Positions 20,817 to 30,216 of a stretch of DNA of 41,157 nucleotides are shown here, in pieces. The translations under genes and the position numbers were made by a program. The notes beneath the pieces are model-generated. The model was not told the origin of the DNA and did not search any database. It worked only from the letters and a program-made list of their open reading frames with translations. Position 1 is the stretch's first letter. The number at the start of each line of letters is the position of its first letter. Source of the DNA: Oscillospiraceae bacterium Zagget12 (GTDB lineage: Bacteria; Bacillota; Clostridia; UBA1381); contig MSHM01000003.1 of the NCBI GenBank assembly GCA_001941225.1, positions 1 through 41,157 of the forward strand, in the 5' to 3' direction.

Positions 20817-20964
20817 GGTTAAAAACCTCCTTCTGTCGGGAAAATTATCCTTAGGATTATTCCCATTTTACCCGATTTCATACCGAATTTATCAAATCGG
20901 GCACAAAATTACATCAGTACCTTCGTACTGCGGACATTATAACCACGAACACAGAATTTGTCAA
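20817..20964 (-). promoter_or_regulatory. Promoter and structured leader of the HPr-like gene
   Basis: TTGACA (20964-20959), 17 bp, TATAAT (20941-20936) on the reverse strand is a perfect promoter. The leader of about 110 nt holds CAGTAC-GAAG-GTACTG, then CCCGATTT...AAATCGGG, then a third imperfect stem GGGAATAATCC/GGATAATTTTCCC just before the ribosome site. No T-run follows these stems, so RNA stability or translation control is more likely than attenuation. Confidence 0.7.
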
Positions 20965-21086
20965 CAAAAAAGCAAATAATACCATTATTTTGACAAATTT
21001 TAAACTGTCCGAGATGTAATTTTTATGAAATTTAGTAGAAGATTTTTCCATTTTATGTGATATTAACACAATAGATTATTCCGAAA

Positions 21087-22082
21087 TTACTTATTCTCCG
21101 CGTACTGCGCGGCTATTTCCGCTATGTAATCCGCGTATTTATCCGCCTCTTCGCGCGGCGCGAGTATCTTTACGCCCTTACCCAGACCCGAAAGCCAACC
21201 GTAAAACTGCGCGCTGACATTGACCTTTACATTCGCGGTAAAGCCGGAGCTGTCCCTTTTATGAATAATGACCTCCTTGCCGAACCTGTCGATAACAACG
21301 CCTATAAACCTGTTGTCAAAGCATATTTTCAGCTCCTTTTCGTTTCCGGCGAACATTCCGAAGGTCTTTTTTGAATAGTGCGCGATATTAAAATTCTTAA
21401 ACTCCTCCCTGCCCATACGTTTTTCGTCAATAAGCTCTATTTTAATCATTTTATCGACTCTGTAGTGACGTATCTGACCGTTTTCATCGTCATAGGCTAT
21501 AAGATAATAATTCTCATCGTCCCACGTCAGCACCCACGGACTTACAACATAATACGCGCCGTTTTTCTTAGGCTCGAGCTTTTTATCTATATTCCACTCG
21601 CAGTATTGACAGCGTATTTTTGAATCGGAGGATATTGCCGAATGAATTTTATCCACATTATAGTAAATGCTTTCATTCATAGTCTTTATGCGGTTGGAAA
21701 CCACGACCTGACTTTGCAGCTTGCTTGCCGCAAAGCGTCCCGCCAATCCCTCGATTTTCTTTATAAGCTCCTGAGATTTCTTTTCCGTTATAAACCTTGA
21801 CGACTGCACCGCGTCCACAAGCAGCTTAAGCTCCGGCAGCTCAAAATCCCTCGACGCTATATAATAGCCCTTGGGCGCGCTGCGGCTGCTTAAAATATCG
21901 AGTCCGAACAGCTTAAGTCTTTCTATATCGTCATATATGCTTTTTCTCTCGGAGGATATGCCCTGCCTTTCCAGCTCCTCTATTATATCGCCGGTGGACA
22001 TTGCGTGCTCCTCGTCCGTATTCTCCATAAGCATACGCATTATGTACAGTATTTTTAATTTCTGATTGTTTGACTTGCTCAT
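21087..22082 (-). CDS. WYL-domain transcriptional regulator
   Basis: A 331-residue regulator. The N-terminal winged helix (about residues 8-75) includes ILYIMRMLMENTDEEHAMST and SERKSIYDDIERLKLFGLDI. The WYL domain follows, with NGAYYVVSPWVLTWDDENYY and LIAYDDENGQIRHYRVDKM as its core, and a C-terminal WCX-like extension. WYL domains sense ligands such as nucleotides or single-stranded DNA in other bacteria; the ligand here is unknown. It follows the sugar-binding lipoprotein gene by 24 bases and is probably co-transcribed with it. Confidence 0.92.
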   Translation of the reverse strand: MSKSNNQKLKILYIMRMLMENTDEEHAMSTGDIIEELERQGISSERKSIYDDIERLKLFGLDILSSRSAPKGYYIASRDFELPELKLLVDAVQSSRFITEKKSQELIKKIEGLAGRFAASKLQSQVVVSNRIKTMNESIYYNVDKIHSAISSDSKIRCQYCEWNIDKKLEPKKNGAYYVVSPWVLTWDDENYYLIAYDDENGQIRHYRVDKMIKIELIDEKRMGREEFKNFNIAHYSKKTFGMFAGNEKELKICFDNRFIGVVIDRFGKEVIIHKRDSSGFTANVKVNVSAQFYGWLSGLGKGVKILAPREEADKYADYIAEIAAQYAENK

Positions 22083-22106
22083 CTGTTTTCCTCACAATGC
22101 GCGGCG

Positions 22107-23150
22107 TTAAAACGCGTCCTTCCACTCGCCGATATTGCCGCTGTCAAATTCAAGCAAATCGCCAAGCATAATCTCGGTTCCCTGCTCATCGTCCAACGTA
22201 ATGGTTCTTTCGCCGAGCGTTCCGGCTGTAAACACCTCGCCTTGGGCGCCCGTGATGGTGCCGTCCGAAAGAGCGTCAAGGGTATAGCCGGCAAGGTAGC
22301 CTATATCAACCGGATTCCACAAATACATCTTGGGACAAATTCCGCTTTCAATATACTCCGCCATCTGCGACGGCATACCGAGTCCCGTCACCTTAACATC
22401 GGAGCCTAATTCCTGTAAGGTCTGCGCGGCGGCTTTTATGCCTACCGATGTCGGCGCGATTATCACCTTTATATCGGGATTTTCCAAAAGGCTCTGCGTT
22501 TCCGAGATTGACTTTGTTGTATCGTCATCGCCGTAAGCAATCTGCACGATGGGCGTTGACGCGTATTTTTCGGGATTTTCCGCGATTTCCTGCTCCATAT
22601 AGCTTATCCACAGATTTTGATTTGTGGCTTGATTGGTCGTGCTTAAAACTCCTATTCCGCCGTTTCCGCCCACAATATCATAAGCGGCGCGGACAAGCGA
22701 GCGTCCTATTAGTTCCGGATCGGCTTGCTGAATATGCGTCTGCCGCGACTCCTTGTTTACGGCACTGTCAAGCGAGATAACCTTTACGCCCGACTCCATT
22801 GCCGCCTTGAGCGCGTCCTCAAGCTTATCCTCATCATTTGCGGCAACGGCAATGCCCTCTATTCCCTGCAATACAAGCTCGTTTATAATTTCCACCTGCT
22901 TTTCGGGAGTGTTTGCCTCGGGAGCCTTATAAATGGCGGACGAGCCGACCTCGCTGCACGCCGTTTGAAATCCCTCGTATACCTTTTGCATATACGGATT
23001 TTGTATATCCTTTGCTATAAACGCGTATGTATTAGATAAAACTGTTTCGCCTTCGGACGGAGTTTCCGAGGGCTCGGCGCAGCCCGCCAGCATAAATAGG
23101 CCGATTGCGGCAGCCGCAAAACGAATAATTATATTTTTATTGATTTTCAT
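22107..23150 (-). CDS. Sugar ABC transporter substrate-binding lipoprotein, RhaS/LsrB-like
   Basis: A 347-residue lipoprotein. The signal peptide ends with the lipobox LAGC at about residue 24, anchoring it to the outer face of the membrane. The periplasmic-binding-protein type 4 fold shows TYAFIAKDIQNPYMQKVYEG, KQVEIINELVLQGIEGIAVA and VKVISLDSAVNKESRQTHI. The order and motifs resemble RhaS-type rhamnose or LsrB-type autoinducer-2 binding proteins. No permease or ATPase gene is beside it, so its transporter must be elsewhere, or it may act as a sensor with the adjacent WYL regulator. GAGGTG lies upstream of the ATG at 23150. Confidence 0.87.
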   Translation of the reverse strand: MKINKNIIIRFAAAAIGLFMLAGCAEPSETPSEGETVLSNTYAFIAKDIQNPYMQKVYEGFQTACSEVGSSAIYKAPEANTPEKQVEIINELVLQGIEGIAVAANDEDKLEDALKAAMESGVKVISLDSAVNKESRQTHIQQADPELIGRSLVRAAYDIVGGNGGIGVLSTTNQATNQNLWISYMEQEIAENPEKYASTPIVQIAYGDDDTTKSISETQSLLENPDIKVIIAPTSVGIKAAAQTLQELGSDVKVTGLGMPSQMAEYIESGICPKMYLWNPVDIGYLAGYTLDALSDGTITGAQGEVFTAGTLGERTITLDDEQGTEIMLGDLLEFDSGNIGEWKDAF

Positions 23151-23254
23151 ATGATTATCACCTCAATTAAAATCTTACTTCTATTATACACCAAGTCCGA
23201 ATAAAAATAAATATAAAAAGCAATAAAAAATACAAAAAAATCGAAAAAAAAGTG

Positions 23255-23283
23255 TTGACAAATGCCGTCCCATCTGCTATAAT
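23255..23283 (+). promoter_or_regulatory. Promoter of the first tRNA cluster
   Basis: TTGACA (23255-23260), 17 bp, TATAAT (23278-23283) is a perfect match, about 25 bases before the first tRNA. It should drive tRNA-Val, Asp, Phe, Gly and Cys as one transcript. Confidence 0.88.
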
Positions 23284-23313
23284 AATTGATGTCGCTGATT
23301 GAGGCGACAAAAT

Positions 23314-23389
23314 GGGAGTTTAGCTCAGCTGGGAGAGCGTCTGCCTTACAAGCAGGATGTCACAGGTTCGAGCCCTGTAACTCCCACCA
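23314..23389 (+). tRNA. tRNA-Val (TAC)
   Basis: Cloverleaf with acceptor GGGAGTT/AACTCCC, anticodon loop CTTACAA giving TAC, T-loop GTTCGAG and encoded CCA. Confidence 0.97.
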
Positions 23390-23429
23390 GGTACATACAC
23401 ATCTTACAGAGTAAGGTGTGTATTAATAT

Positions 23430-23506
23430 GGCCCGGTAGTTCAGTTGGTTAGAACGCCAGCCTGTCACGCTGGAGGTCGTGAGTTCGAGCCTCATCCGGG
23501 TCGCCA
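23430..23506 (+). tRNA. tRNA-Asp (GTC)
   Basis: Acceptor GGCCCGG/CCGGGTC, anticodon stem CCAGC with loop CTGTCAC giving GTC, discriminator G, and encoded CCA. Confidence 0.97.
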
Positions 23507-23509
23507 TAT

Positions 23510-23585
23510 GCTTCTGTAGCTCAGTCGGTAGAGCATGGGACTGAAAATCCCAGTGTCGGCGGTTCGATTCCACCCGGAAGCACCA
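23510..23585 (+). tRNA. tRNA-Phe (GAA)
   Basis: Acceptor GCTTCTG/CGGAAGC, anticodon loop CTGAAAA giving GAA, discriminator A, and encoded CCA. Confidence 0.97.
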
Positions 23586-23622
23586 AATAATATCTGTCTT
23601 AAAATTCGGGCGGATATTATAC

Positions 23623-23697
23623 GCGGGAGTGGCTCAGTGGTAGAGCGTCACCTTGCCAAGGTGAACGTCGCGAGTTCGAATCTCGTCTTCCGCTCCA
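23623..23697 (+). tRNA. tRNA-Gly (GCC)
   Basis: Acceptor GCGGGAG/CTTCCGC, anticodon region CCTTGCCAAGG giving GCC, and encoded CCA after discriminator T. Confidence 0.97.
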
Positions 23698-23703
23698 TTT
23701 ACA

Positions 23704-23736
23704 AGACAAAAGGCGCAAAAACACTGCGTCTTTTGT
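23704..23736 (+). other. Stem-loop between tRNA-Gly and tRNA-Cys
   Basis: CAAAAGGCGCA and TGCGTCTTTTG pair with one bulge, followed by TTATTTG. It may be a partial terminator or a processing signal inside the tRNA transcript. Confidence 0.5.
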
Positions 23737-23762
23737 TATTTGTATCATACAAAATAAACCTC

Positions 23763-23837
<75 letters not shown>

Positions 23838-23846
23838 ATAAGAAAG

Positions 23847-23887
23847 ATGCTGCGGCTTAAGAATATACTTAGGTCGCAGCATTTTTT
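23847..23887 (+). terminator. Terminator of the first tRNA cluster
   Basis: ATGCTGCG (23847-23854) pairs with CGCAGCAT (23875-23882) with an inner TTAAG/CTTAG stem, followed by T6. Confidence 0.85.
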
Positions 23888-23931
23888 ACTACTGTAGATT
23901 TTATGTTAAACGTATAAACGGTGTATAGAAT

Positions 23932-25134
23932 ATGAAAGTTTTTAAAAGACTCATCGCCCTGCTGCTTGTGGCGGCGATTGCAATTTGCATAATAAACGCG
24001 GAAACAGATGTTTTCCTCAATTTCGGCAGCTACGCGCCCGCCGTTGAGGAAAAATTCCCTCAAATATCCTCGGCAATATCGAATATTTCGGAGCGTTTGT
24101 CGCGTCTTACCGATTACATACCGTCTCCCTCGGAAATAATCGCGATGATTAAAGACGAGGAGCTCCCCATTGACCCCGCCGACGTGGCAACCAATGCTTA
24201 CATAGAAAACAGTCCGCTTTTGACCTTTTATCCCGACGAAAATATAGGTATGATTGTTGATTTCAACACTATACAGATATTCGGAACGACAACGTCCAAA
24301 AACAAAGCGCACCTTATCGTGGAATTTACCGACGAAAACGGCGAAAGCGTCGAGCAGGTGTCCGTTTCCGTGGGTACGGATAATGAGTTCAATAAAACCA
24401 TAACCATACCCGATACCGACGGCTTATCGCTTGACGTTGCCGTATACGCGGGCAGCAAGCCCTACGGACAATTTGAAAGCTGGGTATATAATTACGTAAC
24501 CCTTTTCAAAACTCCGGACGGCGGCTGGGAAATGGAGAAATCCCCTGTTTTCGACAACAATAAAATTATGTACGAAAAGGATAAATCAACAAAGGACGCC
24601 CTGAAAAGCACCGCGTCAATACAGTCCGAAAGCAGCAGTATAATATCCATTGCGACGCAGCTTACCGAGGGCATAGAAAACGATTATGACAAGGTTCTCG
24701 CTCTGCACGACTGGATTTGCTCATATATGTATTATGATACCGACAGTCTTTCATCGCAGGAAACGCCTCCTTATTACGCGACCGAAATCGTGCAGACAAG
24801 AAAAGCGGTATGCCTCGGCTTTGCCACGCTGATGGCGGCTCTTTGCAGAAGTATAGAAATTCCCTGCAACGTGGTTTCCGGCTACGCGTTGGGCGTCGGA
24901 ACGGATACCGAATGGACGGACGAAACCATCGGCACCGAATACCAAAATCACGCTTGGAACGAGGTGTATGTGGACGGCAGATGGGTAATTGTGGACACCA
25001 CCTGGGACTGCACAAACAAAATAGAAAACGGTGAAATGATAAAAGGCTCGGGAGTGTCTCATATATACTTTGACGCTAATTTGCAGTATTTTTCAAATAA
25101 TCATAAAATTGTGGAATATTCAAAAAAGAGATGA
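23932..25134 (+). CDS. Secreted transglutaminase-like protein
   Basis: A 400-residue exported protein. An N-terminal signal (KRLIALLLVAAIAICIINA) is followed by a helical region, an immunoglobulin-like domain (about residues 95-190) and a C-terminal transglutaminase-like cysteine peptidase domain. The triad is visible as Cys294 in AVCLGFA, His340 in QNHAWNEV and Asp355 in VIVDTTWD. Such proteins in Clostridia probably cut or crosslink surface proteins or peptidoglycan; the substrate is unknown. No clear ribosome site precedes the ATG at 23932, so translation may be weak or the start may differ. It is flanked by the tRNA terminator and a repeat cluster. Confidence 0.85.
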   Translation: MKVFKRLIALLLVAAIAICIINAETDVFLNFGSYAPAVEEKFPQISSAISNISERLSRLTDYIPSPSEIIAMIKDEELPIDPADVATNAYIENSPLLTFYPDENIGMIVDFNTIQIFGTTTSKNKAHLIVEFTDENGESVEQVSVSVGTDNEFNKTITIPDTDGLSLDVAVYAGSKPYGQFESWVYNYVTLFKTPDGGWEMEKSPVFDNNKIMYEKDKSTKDALKSTASIQSESSSIISIATQLTEGIENDYDKVLALHDWICSYMYYDTDSLSSQETPPYYATEIVQTRKAVCLGFATLMAALCRSIEIPCNVVSGYALGVGTDTEWTDETIGTEYQNHAWNEVYVDGRWVIVDTTWDCTNKIENGEMIKGSGVSHIYFDANLQYFSNNHKIVEYSKKR

Positions 25135-25152
25135 TTTTGCGGTGTGATTATT

Positions 25153-25272
25153 GTAGGGGCAGGCATTGCCCGCCCACGGGCGCCCAATGGGCGCCCCCTA
25201 CGATGCGTGGCGAAGAATCCCTCCGTCATTTGGGCGACCCGTTTCGTAGGGGCGAGCCTTGCGGTTGCCCGA
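25153..25272. repeat. Cluster of dispersed GC-rich repeats
   Basis: Three palindromic units sit in a row: GTAGGGGCAGGCATTGCCCG, then GGGCGCCCAATGGGCGCCC, then CGTAGGGGCGAGCCTTGCGG followed by TTGCCCG. They belong to the same family as 11636-11685, 30902-30961 and 35300-35338. They fill the gap between the transglutaminase-like gene and dusB. Confidence 0.8.
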
Positions 25273-25277
25273 ATCTC

Positions 25278-25300
25278 GGCGGCGGTTTGCCGCCGTTTAT
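25278..25300 (+). other. GC-rich hairpin before dusB
   Basis: GGCGGC and GCCGCC pair around GGTTT, followed by GTTTATTTT. It may end transcripts of the upstream gene; the ribosome site of dusB follows closely. Confidence 0.45.
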
Positions 25301-25314
25301 TTTAAGGTGATATT

Positions 25315-26280
25315 GTGAAAATAGGAAATTTTGAAACAAAAAACAATGTGTTCCTTGCCCCGATGGCGGGCGTAACGGATTCGGCGTTTCGCAAAATATG
25401 CGTCGGGTACGGCGCAGGACTTGTATACTCGGAAATGGTAAGCGCCAAGGGACTTTATTATAACGATAAAAAAACCGCCGGTCTTATGCGCATAGACGGC
25501 GATGAGCGTCCCTGCGCCATACAGATTTTCGGCTCGGACGCGGATATTATGGCGGCGGTTATACCAAAGGTAATGGCAGCAAAACCCGACATAATCGACA
25601 TCAATATGGGGTGTCCTACGCCTAAAATCGTAAACAACGGCGACGGCAGCGCACTCCTTAAAAATCCTGCGCTGATAGGCAGGATAGTCCGCGCCGTTTC
25701 GGACGCGTCGCCGGTGCCGGTGACGGTCAAAATACGAAAGGGCTGGGACGATACCGACATAAACGCCGTGCGGGTCGCGAAAATAATCGAGGAAAACGGC
25801 GGCAGCGCTGTAGCGGTGCACGGAAGAACGCGCGCCGAATTTTACAGCGGCACCGCCGATTGGGATATTATAAAAGAGGTCAAAAACGCGGTGAAAATTC
25901 CGGTTATAGGCAACGGCGATATAAAATACGCCGAGGACGCCGAGCGTATGCTCTCCTACACCGGCTGCGACGCGGTTATGATAGGGCGCGGCGCGGAGGG
26001 TAATCCGTTCATTTTCAAGCAGATAAACGAATATCTTCAAAACGGCAAAATCGACTTTTTCCCCACTCCCAAGGACAGACTTACTCAAGCGCTGCGGCAT
26101 ATAGAGGCGCTCGTCGCGCAGAAGGGCGAGAGCAGAGGAATCAAAGAGGCGCGAAAGCACATAGCGTGGTATATAAAGGGACTTCCCGGCGCGTCGCGCC
26201 TTAAGGGAGAGGTTTTCAAAATTAGTGATTTTGCCACAATGCGGCTCTGTCTTGCGGAATATATTAATCATCTGCAATAA
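25315..26280 (+). CDS. dusB: tRNA-dihydrouridine synthase, DusB-like
   Basis: A 321-residue FMN enzyme that reduces uridines in the tRNA D-loop. It shows NVFLAPMAGVTDSAFRKIC at the start, IQIFGSDADIM, the catalytic Cys100 in DINMGCPTPKIVNNGDGSAL, VTVKIRKGWDD, AVAVHGRTRAEFYSGTADW and MIGRGAEGNPFIF. Length and motifs are those of a complete DusB-type enzyme. The start is GTG at 25315 with AAGGTG upstream. It lies behind a repeat cluster and before guaB, which has its own promoter. Confidence 0.96.
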   Translation: MKIGNFETKNNVFLAPMAGVTDSAFRKICVGYGAGLVYSEMVSAKGLYYNDKKTAGLMRIDGDERPCAIQIFGSDADIMAAVIPKVMAAKPDIIDINMGCPTPKIVNNGDGSALLKNPALIGRIVRAVSDASPVPVTVKIRKGWDDTDINAVRVAKIIEENGGSAVAVHGRTRAEFYSGTADWDIIKEVKNAVKIPVIGNGDIKYAEDAERMLSYTGCDAVMIGRGAEGNPFIFKQINEYLQNGKIDFFPTPKDRLTQALRHIEALVAQKGESRGIKEARKHIAWYIKGLPGASRLKGEVFKISDFATMRLCLAEYINHLQ

Positions 26281-26304
26281 AGATTTTTTTATTACAAAAA
26301 AGCC

Positions 26305-26333
26305 TTGAAAATAAAGGGGCAATTTGTTATAAT
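26305..26333 (+). promoter_or_regulatory. guaB promoter
   Basis: TTGAAA (26305-26310), 17 bp, TATAAT (26328-26333), about 37 bases before the guaB start. No purine riboswitch is visible in the short leader. Confidence 0.8.
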
Positions 26334-26366
26334 TATTAAAATAAATACTGATGAGAGGAGTTATAA

Positions 26367-27836
<1,470 letters not shown>

Positions 27837-27840
27837 AAAT

Positions 27841-27880
27841 GCTGTCGGCAAGTATCGGATATACCTGCCGGCAGCTTTTT
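27841..27880 (+). terminator. guaB terminator
   Basis: GCTGTCGGCA pairs with TGCCGGCAGC (one G-T pair) with an inner GTAT/ATAC stem, followed by T5 at 27876-27880. Confidence 0.88.
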
Positions 27881-27937
27881 ATTATTTCCCGTATGCGTAT
27901 TATCCTTTAATGTTTCGTCATAAATATGGCTTGACAA

Positions 27938-28370
27938 GAACGGTTGGGAATTTAAAAAAGCCTATATGCAGGACAAAAACGGCAATATATACGAAACTAC
28001 ACTGAATATAGCAAAAGCATATGACGGACGCAAGATATTATACTCTCTTTCAAACACAAAAAAGATAGATGTAGGCGAAGTGTCCTCAACCCGCAAAATG
28101 CAGGAGGGACTCGCACACAGCCATCTATCTTCTGATAACAGTATATCCAATTCCGAGGAAAATGTCAAGTATTCCGCAAAAGAAAATTCGGACGAGGGGA
28201 AAATAACCGCGGATATGTCGGACGAGGAGCGCGCGGAGATACTTAAAAATACGAGTATCAAATTAGCGGAATACACGGGAAACAGCGAGGATTTAAGCGA
28301 AAAAAAAGATTACGCAGCTGCAAAACACATACAGAAAGCAAGCGGGAAAGACTTTAAGAGAATTGGGTGA
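27938..28370 (+). pseudogene. Decayed polyvalent mobile-element protein, segment 1
   Basis: Just after a stop codon the frame reads DKNGWEFKKAYMQDKNGNIY then ETTLNIAKAYDGRKILYSL, the end of a nuclease-like domain (PBECR group) found in MuF-type and polyvalent proteins of clostridial phages and mobile elements. It continues through a 70-nt stem-loop element, the motif ENVKYSAKEN, an acidic stretch and a new domain that begins KKDYAAAKHIQKASGK. Near 28347 the frame changes: the sequence TLRELGDKFGAF continues in the next frame. There is no start region or N-terminal part here, so it is a remnant. Confidence 0.6.
28062..28131. repeat. Stem-loop element E1 (70 nt) in the decayed gene
   Basis: AAGATAGATG pairs with CATCTATCTT across 50 nt, with inner pairing GCGA/TCGC and GTCCTC/GGAGGGAC with small bulges. 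It ends 33 nt before GTCAAGTATT. E2 (29304-29373) is a close copy with the same terminal arms. Confidence 0.8.
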
Positions 28371-29277
28371 TAAGTTCGGAGCGTTTAAGGACTACAGCAA
28401 TGAGAACGTGGAGCTTGATTTTAACTATTCACATAATTCGCTGAATGAGAGCGTTCATAAGCAAGGTAATATATCAAACGATTATTCAGACTTTGCAAAA
28501 ATGCTGTATATATTTGACGATGTTGTAAACAATGCCGTGCCGATTGCAGTGAACACGGATAAATACACGGGTACAAAAAAAGAAAATCAAAATCTTAAAT
28601 ATGATTATGTGTTGCTTAGCGCGTTTGAGGACGGAAACAATATTGTTCCGGTAGAGTTTCATATAAAGGAATTTAACGAAAATTACAGCAAGGAAAACAA
28701 GCTCTATGTAAGCATTACATTGGGCAAAATAAAATCAGAAGGTACGGTCTTGGCACAGTCCACCGACCAAATGAATGGGCAACAGAGTAGTACTCGCGTA
28801 TCTTCTGATGAAATAAGTATACCAGATTTGTTAAAGGAAGTCAACCCCGAATACGGAAATTTTTACAAATATATTCCGTCGGAGCTACTGAGCGATAAAC
28901 AGAACGCGTCAAAAGGCGTCGCGGTTAAGGACGAGGACTACAGATTGAAGGTGCTGCGCGGCGAGGACGTTTCGGATATGCTCAAAGCGAAAGCCGCCGA
29001 AAACGGATACAGTGCGGACGGCGAGGACAATAGTAAAACGCTTGACGTTACGTATGACGATTACGGCAAGGTAGCATATGATGTAACAAAAATAGAAGAG
29101 GTTTCGTCTACGGGAAGTCGCCAAAGCGGCGAAGACACCCATATCAACTACGAAACCTCTTCTACAGATAATATATCCGATTCAGGCGAAAATGTCAAGT
29201 ATTCCGCAAAAGAAAATGCGGACACGAGCGTTCCGGCAACGGCGGGTAAAGCCGACCGGTACAAAGCAGTTTTATGA
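28363..29277 (+). pseudogene. Decayed polyvalent mobile-element protein, segment 2
   Basis: This frame begins within GDKFGAFKDYSNENVELDFN and continues with SHNSLNESVHKQGNISNDYS, DYVLLSAFEDGNNIVPVEFH and ISIPDLLKEVNPEYGNFYKY, then IPSELLSDKQ. I recall this order from C-terminal regions of polyvalent phage proteins in gut Clostridia. It then passes through stem-loop element E3 and the motif ENVKYSAKENAD and stops at 29277. The possible start at 28363 has no ribosome site and lies beyond a frameshift, so it is probably not independently expressed. Confidence 0.6.
29095..29162. repeat. Stem-loop element E3 (68 nt)
   Basis: GAAGAGGTTTCGT pairs perfectly with ACGAAACCTCTTC over 13 bp; an inner stem TCGCC/GGCGA forms a second tier. 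It lies 32 nt before GTCAAGTATT. The arms are unrelated in sequence to E1 and E2. Confidence 0.85.
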
Positions 29278-29627
29278 TATTATACGTTTTGTCAAACACA
29301 AAAAAGATAGATGTAGGCGACGTGTCCTCAACCTGCAAAACGCAGGAGGGACTCGCACACAACCATCTATCTTCTGATAACAGTGTATCAGATTCTGGCG
29401 AAAATGTCAAGTATTTCGCTTATAAAACAAAAGCGGCAAATCAGGAGCCGAATGGAAATCCCCCTCAGCACAACGTCCGAAACGTCACTGATACTGCCGC
29501 AGCGGCACAGCAGACGAGAGATGTACAAGCCCCTACTCGCAACGTCCGAAACGTTTCTGCCGGTACCGCTTATAGCGATAATATATCACAAAATAACGGC
29601 GGTGTCAATAGCGCATTAACCGGATAA
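29274..29627 (+). pseudogene. Decayed polyvalent mobile-element protein, segment 3
   Basis: A second copy of the SNTKKIDVG..SST..TQEGLAH segment, then ENVKYFAYKTKAANQ and a repetitive tail with HNVRNV and TRNVRNV. It begins by copying only the last few residues of the nuclease-like domain, so it is a partial duplication. The tail carries two copies of CAACGTCCGAAACGT exactly 69 bp apart (29471 and 29540), which keeps frame. No ribosome site. Confidence 0.5.
29304..29373. repeat. Stem-loop element E2 (70 nt)
   Basis: A near copy of E1 with the same AAGATAGATG/CATCTATCTT arms and a better inner hairpin CCTGC-AAAAC-GCAGG. It ends 33 nt before GTCAAGTATT. Confidence 0.8.
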
Positions 29628-29820
29628 AAACGGCAAAAGCACCGTAAAATATACAAAAAACAATGAGGATATACATCAGCCGGCACAGTCCGGGCTCCGA
29701 TCGCCCGGGGCACCGAGTGATGATACCCTCATTAACTATAATATACCAGATGATGCCGAAAAAGTCAAGTATTCTATGAAAGAAAATGCGGACACGGAAA
29801 ATGCAAGAGCCGCGCATAGG
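29628..29820 (+). pseudogene. Decayed polyvalent mobile-element protein, segment 4
   Basis: A short piece reading NGKSTVKYTKNNEDIHQPAQ, then after the stem-loop DTLINYNIPDDAEKVKYSMK and ENADTENARAAH, ending in a stop near 29820. It repeats the VKYSxKENAD motif a fourth time after another stem-loop element. It has no start and lies tail to tail with the nagZ-like gene. Confidence 0.45.
29662..29733. repeat. Stem-loop element E4 (72 nt)
   Basis: AATGAGG pairs with CCTCATT, then ATCA with TGAT, and an inner CCGGGC/GCCCGG stem. It ends 31 nt before GTCAAGTATT. Arms differ from E1-E3. Confidence 0.7.
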
Positions 29821-29822
29821 TA

Positions 29823-30216
29823 TCACATAAGTCCTTTTAAGCGTAATATATGCTCCACGGCGTTATTAAGCGTTTCCTCGCTTATTTCGCCGCTTTTTAC
29901 CGCGTCAAGAATCTGATTAAACGCCGTAATGTAGTCCGTGGTTATAAGCAAATCATTGCCGGCGTTCACCGCCTTCACGTAGACGTTTTCCACGTCGGCG
30001 ACGGCGCCCATCGCAATATCGTCCGTCATTATAACTCCGTCAAAACCAAGCTCGTTTCTGAGTATATCGTGAACCGCGGGCGAAAGCGACGCGGGATTTT
30101 CACTGTCAAGACCTTTTACGGTGTTATGCGACACAAGCACGCAGCTCGCGCCCGCGTCAATGCCCGCCTTGAACGGAACAAAATCGGTATTTCTTATATC
30201 CTCGGCGCTTTTTTTC
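29823..30216 (-). CDS. NagZ-like GH3 beta-N-acetylglucosaminidase, C-terminal part (after frameshift)
   Basis: This frame continues the GH3 enzyme with SAEDIRNTDFVPFKAGIDAG, ASCVLVSHNTVKGLDSENPA, LSPAVHDILRNELGFDGVIM and TDDIAMGAV, where the Asp in MTDD is the family nucleophile. It ends IEHILRLKG-like at 29823. It joins the N-terminal half only if the A7 run (complement of 30209-30215) is read as A6. An ATG at 30284 in this frame lies in out-of-frame sequence and is not a credible start. Family and motifs are clear; expression as one protein is uncertain. Confidence 0.85.

Noticed and set aside
25297-26322. Leftward open frame of 341 codons opposite dusB
   Set aside because: It is a mirror of the well-conserved dusB gene; composition is Tyr/Arg/Val-rich and not protein-like.
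27938-29820. Stem-loop elements as integron attC sites
   Set aside because: Size and conserved structure are similar, but the RYYYAAC/GTTRRRY core sites are not at the ends, and there is no tyrosine integron integrase nearby.
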